NCBI GenBank assembly: GCA_905181735.1
Contig: CAJIYR010000003.1
Location: forward strand, 1 to 64,000
DNA: 64,000 nt
DNA from: an uncultured Hyphomicrobiales bacterium
GTDB lineage: Bacteria; Pseudomonadota; Alphaproteobacteria; Rhizobiales; TMED25
Direction: 5' to 3'
Part shown: piece after piece, positions 1 to 7,752 of the stretch
Layout: every line of letters starts with the position of its first letter
How positions within the stretch are numbered: the first letter of the stretch is position 1
The notes under the pieces: model-generated
Database searches by the model: none
Told to the model about the DNA's origin: nothing
The model's input: the letters and a program-made list of their open reading frames with translations, nothing else
Translations under genes and position numbers: made by a program

Positions 1-106
1 CCGGTGGCTGTAGCTGCGTAAGCAGTTTTAGCGCCGAAATTAAGTCCTTGTCTCTAGCAAGATAAGGCGGGGTTCGGGCGGCACCTGGCAACAGAACGCC
101 CCATAT
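1..106 (+). ncRNA. ssrA: tmRNA (permuted, two-piece type), 3' end of the coding piece, truncated by window start
   Basis: The first 21 bases read in frame as PVAVAA followed by TAA, the typical end of an alphaproteobacterial proteolysis tag. The stop is followed by an 8-bp hairpin (CCTTGTCT with AGATAAGG, one G-T pair, about 46-67). A GC-rich 3' hairpin comes next (GGGGTTC pairing with GAACgCCCC, about 73-106), containing CACCTGGCAACAG, which I recall from alpha tmRNA 3' ends. In permuted ssrA genes the acceptor piece lies upstream of the coding piece, which fits the tag being at the end of the gene here. The acceptor piece and the rest of the tag lie before the window. No clear U-run terminator follows. 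The mature 3' end is approximate. Confidence 0.85.
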
Positions 107-472
107 AATGAAATATTTGCTCTATTAAGATACAGTTTCATATTAAATATTTGATACAGCTTAGAAAAAGAGTGCTTGCAACTTCTTAAGAAATACTAGA
201 AATACCTCTTCAATTATCGGGTCAAATTTATATGTGTTATCTTTTAATTTTATAACGCAAAGATAGTGATAAAAAAGAAAATAAATTTGGAAAAAACATT
301 TAAAAATAATTAAAAAAATAATTTTACTATCTAAAAACATGCCGAAGAAATAATGGAGTAAAAACTTATCCAATAATGATGGCTTGTTTTTATAAATTCT
401 ATTTTTAGAAAAGTCTATTTAATGCTATTTTTATTATAATTTTAAACTTTATAAAATAGCGTAATAAAAATC
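107..472. other. Intergenic region between ssrA and sspB, no gene seen
   Basis: This is 366 bases of very AT-rich sequence. The only long ORF (minus strand, 70 aa, 161-373) is a low-complexity run of Phe, Ile, Leu and Lys with no recognisable domain or ribosome-binding site. It looks like a by-product of base composition. I see no hairpin-plus-U-run terminator. The region presumably carries the sspB promoter; sspB has no evident Shine-Dalgarno sequence upstream of its ATG. Confidence 0.6.
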
Positions 473-961
473 ATGCAAAAAGATTTAATTGGATATGAAT
501 TACTTGGAAAAGAAGCTGCAATTAGCGTTATAAGAAGCGCGTTAATGAAAGTCTCTAGTGAGGGATTTCCTGGGGATCACCATTTCTATATCACTTTTTT
601 TACAAGCCAAAAAAATATTGTAATATCTGATGAGCTTTTAAAAAGATTTCCAAAAGAAATGACTATAGTCCTTCAACACCAATTTTTTAGCTTAGAAGTG
701 AAATTAGATAAATTTACGGTTGTTCTTCATTTTAATAATATTGCTGAGAAAATAACCATTCCATTTCTTGCTATAAAATCATTTGTTGATCCGGCTGTTA
801 ACTTTAAAATTGAACTAAATGATGCTAGTAATAATGAAGATATTAATATAGGCGAGGAAATATTATCTAAAGAACACTCTTATAACAAAAATAATGAAGT
901 AGAAGAGATAAAAGGTGCAGAAGTACTTTCAATTGATCAATTTCGCAAAGATAAAAAATAA
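473..961 (+). CDS. sspB: ClpXP adaptor SspB (alpha type)
   Basis: SspB tethers ssrA-tagged polypeptides to ClpX and speeds their degradation by ClpXP in the cytoplasm. The 162-aa protein has the SspB core at about residues 5-115, including the GDHHFYITF and IPFLAIKSFVDP segments typical of alpha-type SspB. An acidic, poorly conserved linker follows. It ends in a short basic tail, AEVLSIDQFRKDKK, which resembles the ClpX-binding tail of family members. Length is normal. ATG start at 473; no obvious ribosome-binding site. It lies directly downstream of the tmRNA gene whose tag product it should recognise, and 19 bp upstream of fumC, the usual alphaproteobacterial neighbour. Confidence 0.92.
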   Translation: MQKDLIGYELLGKEAAISVIRSALMKVSSEGFPGDHHFYITFFTSQKNIVISDELLKRFPKEMTIVLQHQFFSLEVKLDKFTVVLHFNNIAEKITIPFLAIKSFVDPAVNFKIELNDASNNEDINIGEEILSKEHSYNKNNEVEEIKGAEVLSIDQFRKDKK

Positions 962-980
962 TAAAAAAATAGGATAAATT

Positions 981-2369
981 ATGACAAAAAGAAAAGAAAG
1001 CGATACCTTCGGAATAATAGAAGTTGAATCAGACCGTTATTGGGGCGCTCAATCTCAAAGATCAATTGAAAATTTTAAAATTGGCTGGGAAAAACAACCT
1101 GCATCAATTATTAGATCCTTAGGAATCGTTAAAGCCGCTGCAGCAAAAGTAAATATGGACTTTGGGCTGTTGAATAAAGATATCGGCGATATGATTATTA
1201 AAGCCTCTCAAGAAGTAATTGATGGGAGCTTAAATGATCATTTTCCTCTCGTTGTCTGGCAGACAGGCTCTGGAACACAATCGAATATGAACGCAAATGA
1301 GGTTATATCAAATAGAGCTATAGAGATGATGGGCGGCGATATTGGATCAAAAAATCCTGTACATCCAAACGATCATTGCAATATGTCGCAATCTTCAAAC
1401 GATACTTACCCTACTGCAATGCATATTGCATGTGCTGAAGAAATTATAGATAATTTATTGCCAGCTTTGCATGCCATACACAACTCGCTTGATAAGAAAT
1501 CTGTAGAATGGGAGAATATTATAAAAATTGGAAGAACGCATACACAAGACGCCACACCAATAACTCTAGGACAAGAGTTTTCTGGCTACGTTTTTCAAAT
1601 TAAAAATGGAATTAAAAGAATTGAGGAATCCCTACCAAAACTCATGGAATTAGCACAAGGTGCAACTGCCGTTGGAACCGGTCTTAATGCTCCAAAAGGA
1701 TTTGGAGAGAAAATTGCAACTGAAATAAGCAAAATTACAAACAAACGCTTTACAACTTCACCTAATAAATTTGAATCGCTTGCCGCCCATGATGCTATGG
1801 TATTTACTCACGGTGCTATCAATACAGTTGCCGGTTCATTGTTTAAGATTGCTAACGACATTAGACTCCTGGGGAGCGGACCTAGAGCAGGTTTAGGTGA
1901 GTTATCTTTACCTGAAAATGAACCTGGATCATCAATTATGCCAGGTAAAGTCAATCCAACTCAATGCGAAGCAATGACGCAGGTTTGTATACAAATTTTT
2001 GGGAATAATACAGCAATGACCTTTGCCGGGAGTCAAGGTCATTTTGAGTTGAATGTCTACAACCCTTTGATGGCTTATAACTTTTTACAGTCTGTAAAAT
2101 TATTAAGTGATTGCGTGCTATCATTTGAAAAAAATTGTATCAGGGGTATTGAACCTAATATTGACAATATAAACAACAACCTAAATCGTTCACTAATGCT
2201 TGTTACTGCCCTGGCCCCGAAAATAGGTTATGACAAAGCGGCAAAAGTTGCAAAAGAGGCCCATAAAAATAATACTACATTAAAAGAAGAAGCGCTAAAA
2301 CTTGGCTATGTGACTGAAGAGGAATTTGATATAATAGTCGTTCCTAAAGATATGATTTCTTCTAAATAG
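981..2369 (+). CDS. fumC: Class II fumarate hydratase
   Basis: Catalyses reversible hydration of fumarate to L-malate in the TCA cycle; class II enzymes are iron-free homotetramers. The 462-aa length is standard. Visible hallmarks are the substrate loop [13 protein letters not shown] (about residues 95-108), [10 protein letters not shown] with the catalytic His (about 184-193), and the fumarase/aspartase signature [11 protein letters not shown] (about 316-326), which carries the catalytic Ser loop. Asn in VNPTQCEA and the C-terminal helix region are intact. ATG start with AGGA 6 nt upstream. The stop codon is immediately followed by the ATG of the ribbon-helix-helix gene, so the two are probably co-transcribed and translationally coupled. 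Confidence 0.96.
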   Translation: MTKRKESDTFGIIEVESDRYWGAQSQRSIENFKIGWEKQPASIIRSLGIVKAAAAKVNMDFGLLNKDIGDMIIKASQEVIDGSLNDHFPLVVWQTGSGTQSNMNANEVISNRAIEMMGGDIGSKNPVHPNDHCNMSQSSNDTYPTAMHIACAEEIIDNLLPALHAIHNSLDKKSVEWENIIKIGRTHTQDATPITLGQEFSGYVFQIKNGIKRIEESLPKLMELAQGATAVGTGLNAPKGFGEKIATEISKITNKRFTTSPNKFESLAAHDAMVFTHGAINTVAGSLFKIANDIRLLGSGPRAGLGELSLPENEPGSSIMPGKVNPTQCEAMTQVCIQIFGNNTAMTFAGSQGHFELNVYNPLMAYNFLQSVKLLSDCVLSFEKNCIRGIEPNIDNINNNLNRSLMLVTALAPKIGYDKAAKVAKEAHKNNTTLKEEALKLGYVTEEEFDIIVVPKDMISSK

Positions 2370-2573
2370 ATGATTAAAAAATCTGTTGTAATATATAAAC
2401 ACAAAACAAGCGTAGCTCTCGAATATGAGTTTTGGGAAGCTTTAAAAAAAATATCTAAAAAAGATAAAATTAGTCTATCACAACTGATTGAGAAAGTTGA
2501 TGAGCTTAGAACAACAAAAAATTTATCTTCTGCCTTAAGGGTATACATTCTCCATTATTATAAAATAATATAA
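2370..2573 (+). CDS. Small ribbon-helix-helix domain protein (RHH_4-like)
   Basis: A 67-aa protein that begins on the base after the fumC stop codon. The pattern KTSVALEYEFWEALKKISKKDKISLSQL followed by NLSSALRVYILHYYK matches, from memory, the RHH_4 family (Pfam PF13467), a ribbon-helix-helix fold usually associated with DNA binding. In alphaproteobacteria members of this family are often found beside fumC and sspB. No partner domain or membrane segment is visible. It has no own Shine-Dalgarno sequence, which suggests expression depends on translation of fumC. Target and regulatory role are unknown. The minus-strand ORF 2306-2548 is its antisense shadow. Confidence 0.75.
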   Translation: MIKKSVVIYKHKTSVALEYEFWEALKKISKKDKISLSQLIEKVDELRTTKNLSSALRVYILHYYKII

Positions 2574-2579
2574 AGATAT

Positions 2580-4205
2580 ATGAAACAGTTATTCAAAGAA
2601 ATATTACCTGAAATAAAAAAAAATTTGTACGGAAACTGGTGTAGTTACAGAGAGAGGAAAACACCTATCATATGGTTATTAGCTATATTAATTGGTGTAT
2701 TTGCTTCAATTGTATCTATTATATTTCGTTATTTAATAAATTGCATACAGTTTCTATGGATAGGCTCCAGTTCAGAGCAAAATATTGAAATCTTAAATAA
2801 CTCACAATTTTGGATTATAGCTTTAGGACCTATAGTTGGCGGGTTATTTGTAGGATTAATAATCCAATATATTTCTAAAATAGAAAGACCTTATAACATA
2901 GCGGATGTGATAGAAGCTAAGTCAATAAAAAATGGTTACATAAATCTAAAAGAAGCGTTAGGAAGCGCAATTGTATCGTTTATATCCTTAGGTTCCGGCG
3001 CAAGTGCCGGAAGAGAGGGTCCTATCGTTCATTTAGGTGCAGCTATTGGCTCATATGTATCGCGTAGGTTTAATTTATCAACAAGCTCTACAAGAACTCT
3101 ATTAGCCTGCGGAGTTGCTGCAGCAATATCAGCTTCATTTAACGCTCCTATTGCAGGAGTACTGTTTGCATTAGAGGTAATTCTAGGGCATTATGCCCTA
3201 ACCGCATTTGTTCCAATAGTAATTTCTAGTGTAATAGCCGCATTATTATCCCGACTACATTTTGGAGATTTTCCTGCTTTCATTATACCAGACTACACTA
3301 TTGTTTCCTTGTATGAATTTCCTGCTTTTGCATTACTTGGAATAATCTGCGCATTAATTGCAGTAATATTCCAAATTTCTATAATTACATCAATAAAGAT
3401 TTCTTCTTCATTAAATGTTAGATTGTGGCTTAGGCCAGTAATCGGAGGATTCTTAATAGGAACAATTGGTATATTTGTACCAGAAGTACTTGGTGTAGGA
3501 TACGCCTCAACGGATGACGCCTTAAGGCAACAGCTTAGCCTAGATATTTTAATAGTCCTAATAATTAGTAAGATTATTGCAACTGCGATCACCTTTGGTA
3601 GTCGCTTTGGTGGAGGAATATTTTCTCCATCCTTATTTATTGGTGCCATGACAGGTGCTGCTTTTGGAATTATCGCTGGTACAGTGTTTCCTGATCACTC
3701 ATCTGCAAACGGATTATATGCGTTAATTGGAATGGGTGGCGTTGCAGCTGCAGTGTTAGGGGCACCTATATCCACAATACTTATTGTATTCGAATTAACA
3801 GGTGGTTACGATATAGCACTCGCGTTAATATTAACAATTTCAATTTCAATTGGCTTATCACAAGCAATATTAAAGAAAAGCATCTTCCACCAACAATTGG
3901 AAACCAGAGGTATAAATATTAGTGAGGGAATACATGAAAACCTTTTATACACAATAAAGACAAAAGATTTCATTACAAATAATTCTTTAGGGAGTATTTC
4001 TAATAACATTCAAAGCATTCTATATTTATCAGAAGAAGATAATCTTGAAAAAATATTAAGCATGTTCAAAACATCAAAATTAACTGAATTACCTGTTGCA
4101 GATAAAAATAATAAAGATAAAATTCTAGGAGTATTATCTTACACAGACGTTTTACATTATTATAATGAAAAATTAATCGAGAATTCCAAAGAAGAGCATA
4201 GCTAA
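2580..4205 (+). CDS. CLC-family chloride channel or H+/Cl- exchanger with C-terminal CBS region
   Basis: A 541-aa integral inner-membrane protein with about ten hydrophobic helices over residues 30-440, then a cytoplasmic CBS-like region (about 470-535, ending in ILGVLSYTDVLHYY). CLC hallmarks are GREGP at 144-148, with the external gating Glu at 146, and GGGIFSPSLFIGA (about 345-357). Two positions differ from the E. coli exchanger. The GSGIP-like first motif is replaced by PYNIADVIEA. The residue aligned with the internal proton-pathway Glu (E203 of ClC-ec1) is Val200 in GVLFALEVI. Whether it is a channel or an exchanger therefore cannot be read from sequence. It sits 6 bp after the ribbon-helix-helix gene and 6 bp before uvrD, in an operon-like run. 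Confidence 0.9.
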   Translation: MKQLFKEILPEIKKNLYGNWCSYRERKTPIIWLLAILIGVFASIVSIIFRYLINCIQFLWIGSSSEQNIEILNNSQFWIIALGPIVGGLFVGLIIQYISKIERPYNIADVIEAKSIKNGYINLKEALGSAIVSFISLGSGASAGREGPIVHLGAAIGSYVSRRFNLSTSSTRTLLACGVAAAISASFNAPIAGVLFALEVILGHYALTAFVPIVISSVIAALLSRLHFGDFPAFIIPDYTIVSLYEFPAFALLGIICALIAVIFQISIITSIKISSSLNVRLWLRPVIGGFLIGTIGIFVPEVLGVGYASTDDALRQQLSLDILIVLIISKIIATAITFGSRFGGGIFSPSLFIGAMTGAAFGIIAGTVFPDHSSANGLYALIGMGGVAAAVLGAPISTILIVFELTGGYDIALALILTISISIGLSQAILKKSIFHQQLETRGINISEGIHENLLYTIKTKDFITNNSLGSISNNIQSILYLSEEDNLEKILSMFKTSKLTELPVADKNNKDKILGVLSYTDVLHYYNEKLIENSKEEHS

Positions 4206-4211
4206 AAAATT

Positions 4212-6494
4212 ATGATAATTAGTAAATATTTAGATGGATTAAACAAATCACAAAAAGAAGCCGTTGAGAGCACAGAAGGTCCTTTGCTTGTGCTTGCTGG
4301 AGCTGGAACAGGAAAAACTAAAGTATTAACGTCTAAGATAGCACACCTAATATCCCTAAGAAAAGCAAGTCCTTCAAATATTCTTGCAGTTACATTTACA
4401 AACAAAGCAGCTCGAGAAATGAAATACAGGATAGGGCAAAGTCTAGGCTCTATGGTTGAAGGCATGCCTTGGTTAGGAACATTTCATTCAATTGGTGCTA
4501 AGATACTAAGAATTCATGCTGAGCTTGCCGGTTTAAAATCTGACTTTACAATACTAGATACAGACGACCAATTAAGGTTAATTAAACAAATAATAAAATC
4601 AGAGAACATAGACGAAAAACGATGGCCACCTAAGTTATTACTTGGTTATATAGATACATTTAAAAACAAAGGATTAATGCCTACTGAAATCACCTATAAC
4701 CAAGATTATCAATTTGCTAATAGAAAAGCTTCAGAACTATATGGGCTATATCAAAATAGATTGAGTATCCTTAATTCTGCGGATTTTGGTGACTTGCTAT
4801 TGCTATCCTTAAATTTACTTAAAAGAAATACCGATATACTAAACAAATATCAAAACATATTTTTATATATTTTAGTAGACGAGTATCAAGACACAAATGT
4901 TGCTCAATATTTATGGCTTAGGTTGTTATCACAAAAAAATTCTAATATCGCATGCGTTGGTGATGACGATCAATCCATCTATGGATGGAGGGGCGCAGAA
5001 GTAGATAATATATTAAGATTTGAAAGTGACTATCCAGGTGCAAAAATAGTAAAACTTGAAGAGAATTATAGATCAACAGAAAAAATACTGGGTGCAGCAT
5101 CGGGTCTAATCTCATACAATAAAGATCGTTTGGGAAAAACATTGATAGCGAATATTAAAGACGAAGGGGAAGAAGTCCACATACGGAGCGTTTGGGACGC
5201 CGAAAACGAGGCACGACTTGTTACAGATGAAATTGAAGCAAAGCAAAGCAAAGGCGCGAAGCTTGAAGATATAGCAATACTAGTTAGAGCAAGTTTCCAG
5301 ATGAGAGAATTTGAAGATAGGTTTATAATGTCAGGGATTCCGTATAGAGTGATTGGAGGTCCAAGATTTTATGAAAGACAAGAAATCAAAGATGCTATTA
5401 GTTATATACAAGTTGTATCTAACTCTAACAACGATTTAAAGCTTGAAAGAATCATAAACATTCCGAGAAGAGGGATCGGTAATTCTACACTACAGGCCTT
5501 AAACAAAATAGCGCGATCAAATAATATCTCTCTTTTTTTAGCAGCAAAACAAATAATAGAGACCGATGAAATAAGAGGTCAAACAAAAATTAAATTAGCT
5601 AATTTTATAAATTCTATTGAACTATGGAAAGATGCAAAATCTTCATCGCATCACACGGATTTGGTTAAGAGGATACTTGATGAATCTGGATATACAGAGA
5701 TGTGGCAAAATGACAAATCTCCAACCGCTTCTGGAAGACTTGAAAATTTAAAAGAATTGATTGGACAGATTGATGGATTTGATTCTATTGACGGTTTCTT
5801 GGACCATGTTTCGCTTGTTATGGAACTAGAATCAGACACCAGTGCAGAGAAGGTAAGTCTAATGACATTGCATTCAGCAAAAGGTCTTGAATTTGAAAAT
5901 ATTTTCCTTCCAGGATGGGAAGATGGACTATTTCCAAATCAACGGTCATTAGATGAGAAGGGAAACAGTGGCCTAGAGGAAGAAAGACGACTTGCTCATG
6001 TGGGTGTAACGAGAGCTAAGAAAAGTTTATGGATAACCTATGCCTTAAACAGGAGAGTCTATGGACTCTGGCAACAATCAATTCCATCTAGATTTATAGA
6101 TGAAATACCCGAAGAATACAAAGACTTTGATGCAGAGTATATAAATACAAATAACTATTATCAGCAAGAACGCCAGTCAAAATACAAAAACTTTGATGCA
6201 GGTTATACAAAAAATAACAACAACTACCAAAAAGAAAGCCAGTTCACAAGAGAGGCTACTGGGACAAAAATTCCTGCATGGAAAAGAATTAAAAAAAATA
6301 ATTCAGTAACAATTAATGCAGAATTTCAAGAAATTAACATTAAAAGAAAAACAAATTTCATTGAAGGTCAAAGAGTATTCCATGAAAAGTTTGGTTATGG
6401 TAAAATTATAGATATAAACCAGTTAAAACTTGAAATTGATTTTGAGAAATCAGGAATAAAAACGGTTCTAGAATCTTATGTAAAAATTCATTAA
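4212..6494 (+). CDS. uvrD: ATP-dependent 3'-5' DNA helicase, UvrD/PcrA type
   Basis: Superfamily 1A helicase acting in nucleotide-excision and mismatch repair and in removing protein blocks from DNA. Motifs in the 760-aa protein are Walker A GAGTGKT (29-36), the TFTNKAA motif Ia, motif II VDEYQDTN, motif III GDDDQSIYGWRGA, motif IV ENYRS, motif V LMTLHSAKGLEFE and motif VI VGVTRAKK. The C-terminal end (about 700-760, RVFHEKFGYGKI...) is the Tudor-like region that contacts RNA polymerase in UvrD/PcrA. A linker of about residues 635-680 contains two near-identical 22-residue repeats. ATG start at 4212. The stop overlaps the prmA start in TAATG. The symbol pcrA would be equally valid. Confidence 0.95.
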   Translation: MIISKYLDGLNKSQKEAVESTEGPLLVLAGAGTGKTKVLTSKIAHLISLRKASPSNILAVTFTNKAAREMKYRIGQSLGSMVEGMPWLGTFHSIGAKILRIHAELAGLKSDFTILDTDDQLRLIKQIIKSENIDEKRWPPKLLLGYIDTFKNKGLMPTEITYNQDYQFANRKASELYGLYQNRLSILNSADFGDLLLLSLNLLKRNTDILNKYQNIFLYILVDEYQDTNVAQYLWLRLLSQKNSNIACVGDDDQSIYGWRGAEVDNILRFESDYPGAKIVKLEENYRSTEKILGAASGLISYNKDRLGKTLIANIKDEGEEVHIRSVWDAENEARLVTDEIEAKQSKGAKLEDIAILVRASFQMREFEDRFIMSGIPYRVIGGPRFYERQEIKDAISYIQVVSNSNNDLKLERIINIPRRGIGNSTLQALNKIARSNNISLFLAAKQIIETDEIRGQTKIKLANFINSIELWKDAKSSSHHTDLVKRILDESGYTEMWQNDKSPTASGRLENLKELIGQIDGFDSIDGFLDHVSLVMELESDTSAEKVSLMTLHSAKGLEFENIFLPGWEDGLFPNQRSLDEKGNSGLEEERRLAHVGVTRAKKSLWITYALNRRVYGLWQQSIPSRFIDEIPEEYKDFDAEYINTNNYYQQERQSKYKNFDAGYTKNNNNYQKESQFTREATGTKIPAWKRIKKNNSVTINAEFQEINIKRKTNFIEGQRVFHEKFGYGKIIDINQLKLEIDFEKSGIKTVLESYVKIH
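6115..6246 (+). repeat. Two-copy 66-bp tandem repeat inside the uvrD linker
   Basis: Copy 1 (6115-6180) starts AATACAAAGACTTTGATGCA and copy 2 (6181-6246) starts AATACAAAAACTTTGATGCA. Both end in GCCAGT-like sequence. The period is exactly 66 bp (22 codons), so the frame is kept and the protein repeats YKxFDAxY...NNxYQxExQ. It lies between the helicase core and the C-terminal Tudor-like module, a disordered, length-tolerant linker. Confidence 0.85.
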
Positions 6495-7375
6495 TGAAAA
6501 TATCAAAAAATAATAATCAAATAGTTAGGATACACTTTATAGAAAATGAAAAGAACACAGAGCTAATTGAAAATGAAATTTTAGATAAAAAATTAGATAT
6601 TTTATCGATTGCTAGATACGAAGAAATCAATACATGGAATATAGAGATATTAGTTAACAAAGATTTTAAACTAGAAGAATTGAATAAAATTTTAATAGAC
6701 GCTATTCATTACACACCAATAATAAATATTAATAATATAGAAAATATTGATTGGGTTAGTGAATCCTTAAAAAATTTAAAGCCACTTTCTATAGATAGAT
6801 TCTATATTTATAATTCATACTATAAGAATATAAATAAACCAGAAAAAATTAATATCAAGATAGATGCAAGCAACGCATTTGGTTCAGGACATCATTATTC
6901 AACAATCGGATGCCTTGAATCTATGGCTTTTCTTAAAAAATTTAAAAAATTTAAAAATATTCTAGATATTGGTACGGGAACCGGAATCTTAATAATAGCT
7001 GCAGCGAGATTGTGGAAATCAAAATGTCTTGCAACTGATATAGATCCTATAGCCAAAGACATATCAAAAAATAATATAAAAATAAACAATACTTCAAGCT
7101 TTACAAAAGTATTGGAAGCAAAACCCTTAAATCATCAAACAATCAGATCAAAAGGTCATTTTGATCTGATTGTAATAAATATTCTCGCTAATTCAATCAA
7201 TAAAATAGTTAATGAAGTAAATATTTTAACCGAAAGAAATAGTTACGTTATCTTATCGGGAATAAAAAAAACACAGCGTGCTAAAGTTATAGCTAAATGG
7301 AATAAATTTAACTTCTATCCATTAAAAATGTTTTCTTACGGTAATTGGATAACTTTAATTTTAAAAAAAAATTAA
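6494..7375 (+). CDS. prmA: Ribosomal protein L11 methyltransferase
   Basis: PrmA trimethylates lysines and the N-terminus of ribosomal protein L11 using S-adenosylmethionine. The 293-aa protein has an N-terminal substrate-recognition domain (about 1-110). Then comes NAFGSGHHYSTIGCLE (about 128-143), equivalent to the PrmA signature AFGTGxHxTT. The SAM-binding motif I DIGTGTGILIIAAARL starts near residue 158, and DLIVINILANSI (about 224-235) matches the family's NILA catalytic loop. The N-terminal domain is unusually rich in Asn, Ile and Lys, in line with base composition. The ATG overlaps the uvrD stop by one base (TAATG), which indicates coupled translation. Downstream lies a convergent small gene. 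Confidence 0.9.
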   Translation: MKISKNNNQIVRIHFIENEKNTELIENEILDKKLDILSIARYEEINTWNIEILVNKDFKLEELNKILIDAIHYTPIININNIENIDWVSESLKNLKPLSIDRFYIYNSYYKNINKPEKINIKIDASNAFGSGHHYSTIGCLESMAFLKKFKKFKNILDIGTGTGILIIAAARLWKSKCLATDIDPIAKDISKNNIKINNTSSFTKVLEAKPLNHQTIRSKGHFDLIVINILANSINKIVNEVNILTERNSYVILSGIKKTQRAKVIAKWNKFNFYPLKMFSYGNWITLILKKN

Positions 7376-7380
7376 TATAT

Positions 7381-7539
7381 TTACTTCCATATAACAAAAT
7401 GAATATCTTTTTTTTCAACACCTATGTCATTAAGCATTGAGTTTGATAAACTTTTAAGCTCTGTCTCTGCGTTTAAATTTTTTCTATAATCATTATAAGA
7501 ATAGAATAGTTCATGAATAAAATTTCTTGAAAATTTCAT
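7381..7539 (-). CDS. DUF1127 (YjiS-like) small protein, absent from the ORF track
   Basis: Reading the minus strand from ATG at 7539 to TAA at 7381 gives a 52-aa protein beginning MKFSRNFIHELFYSYND. Its C-terminal half, ELKSLSNSMLNDIGVEKKDI, matches the DUF1127 signature (xELxxLxDxxLxDIGLxRxDI). Such proteins are short, basic and often single-domain; alphaproteobacterial members have been linked to phosphate, carbon and RNA metabolism, but no precise biochemical role is settled. AAAGGCAG lies 5 nt upstream of the ATG and is a plausible ribosome-binding site. The gene converges on prmA with 5 bp between them and stands alone. Confidence 0.75.
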   Translation of the reverse strand: MKFSRNFIHELFYSYNDYRKNLNAETELKSLSNSMLNDIGVEKKDIHFVIWK

Positions 7540-7701
7540 TTTTCTGCCTTTATAAAAAATTGTTAAAATAACTTAGCTTTATTATTGGTAATCAAAATAT
7601 ATCAATTTATCGCTTTGTTATTCTTTTAAATACTATATTGCAGGTAGTATGAGAAGCATAAATATTGTATAATAGGTATGCGTTTAATGCATAGGTTGCT
7701 A

Positions 7702-7721
7702 TATATTATAATTATAATATA
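7702..7721. repeat. Perfect 20-bp AT-only palindrome upstream of pepP
   Basis: The sequence TATATTATAATTATAATATA is its own reverse complement. It ends 31 nt before the pepP start codon. It could be an operator or promoter element or a chance result of very high AT content. It has no GC pairs, so it is unlikely to act as a terminator. Confidence 0.35.
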
Positions 7722-7752
7722 ATTCACAGATACAGAGTATTGGCTTATATAT

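Noticed and set aside
161-373. 70-aa minus-strand ORF upstream of sspB
   Set aside because: Low-complexity Phe/Ile/Leu/Lys composition expected from AT-rich non-coding DNA, no ribosome-binding site and no domain.
7381-7752. Riboswitch or other structured RNA upstream of pepP
   Set aside because: Half of the gap is explained by the DUF1127 gene, and the rest shows only AT palindromes with no GC-containing stems.
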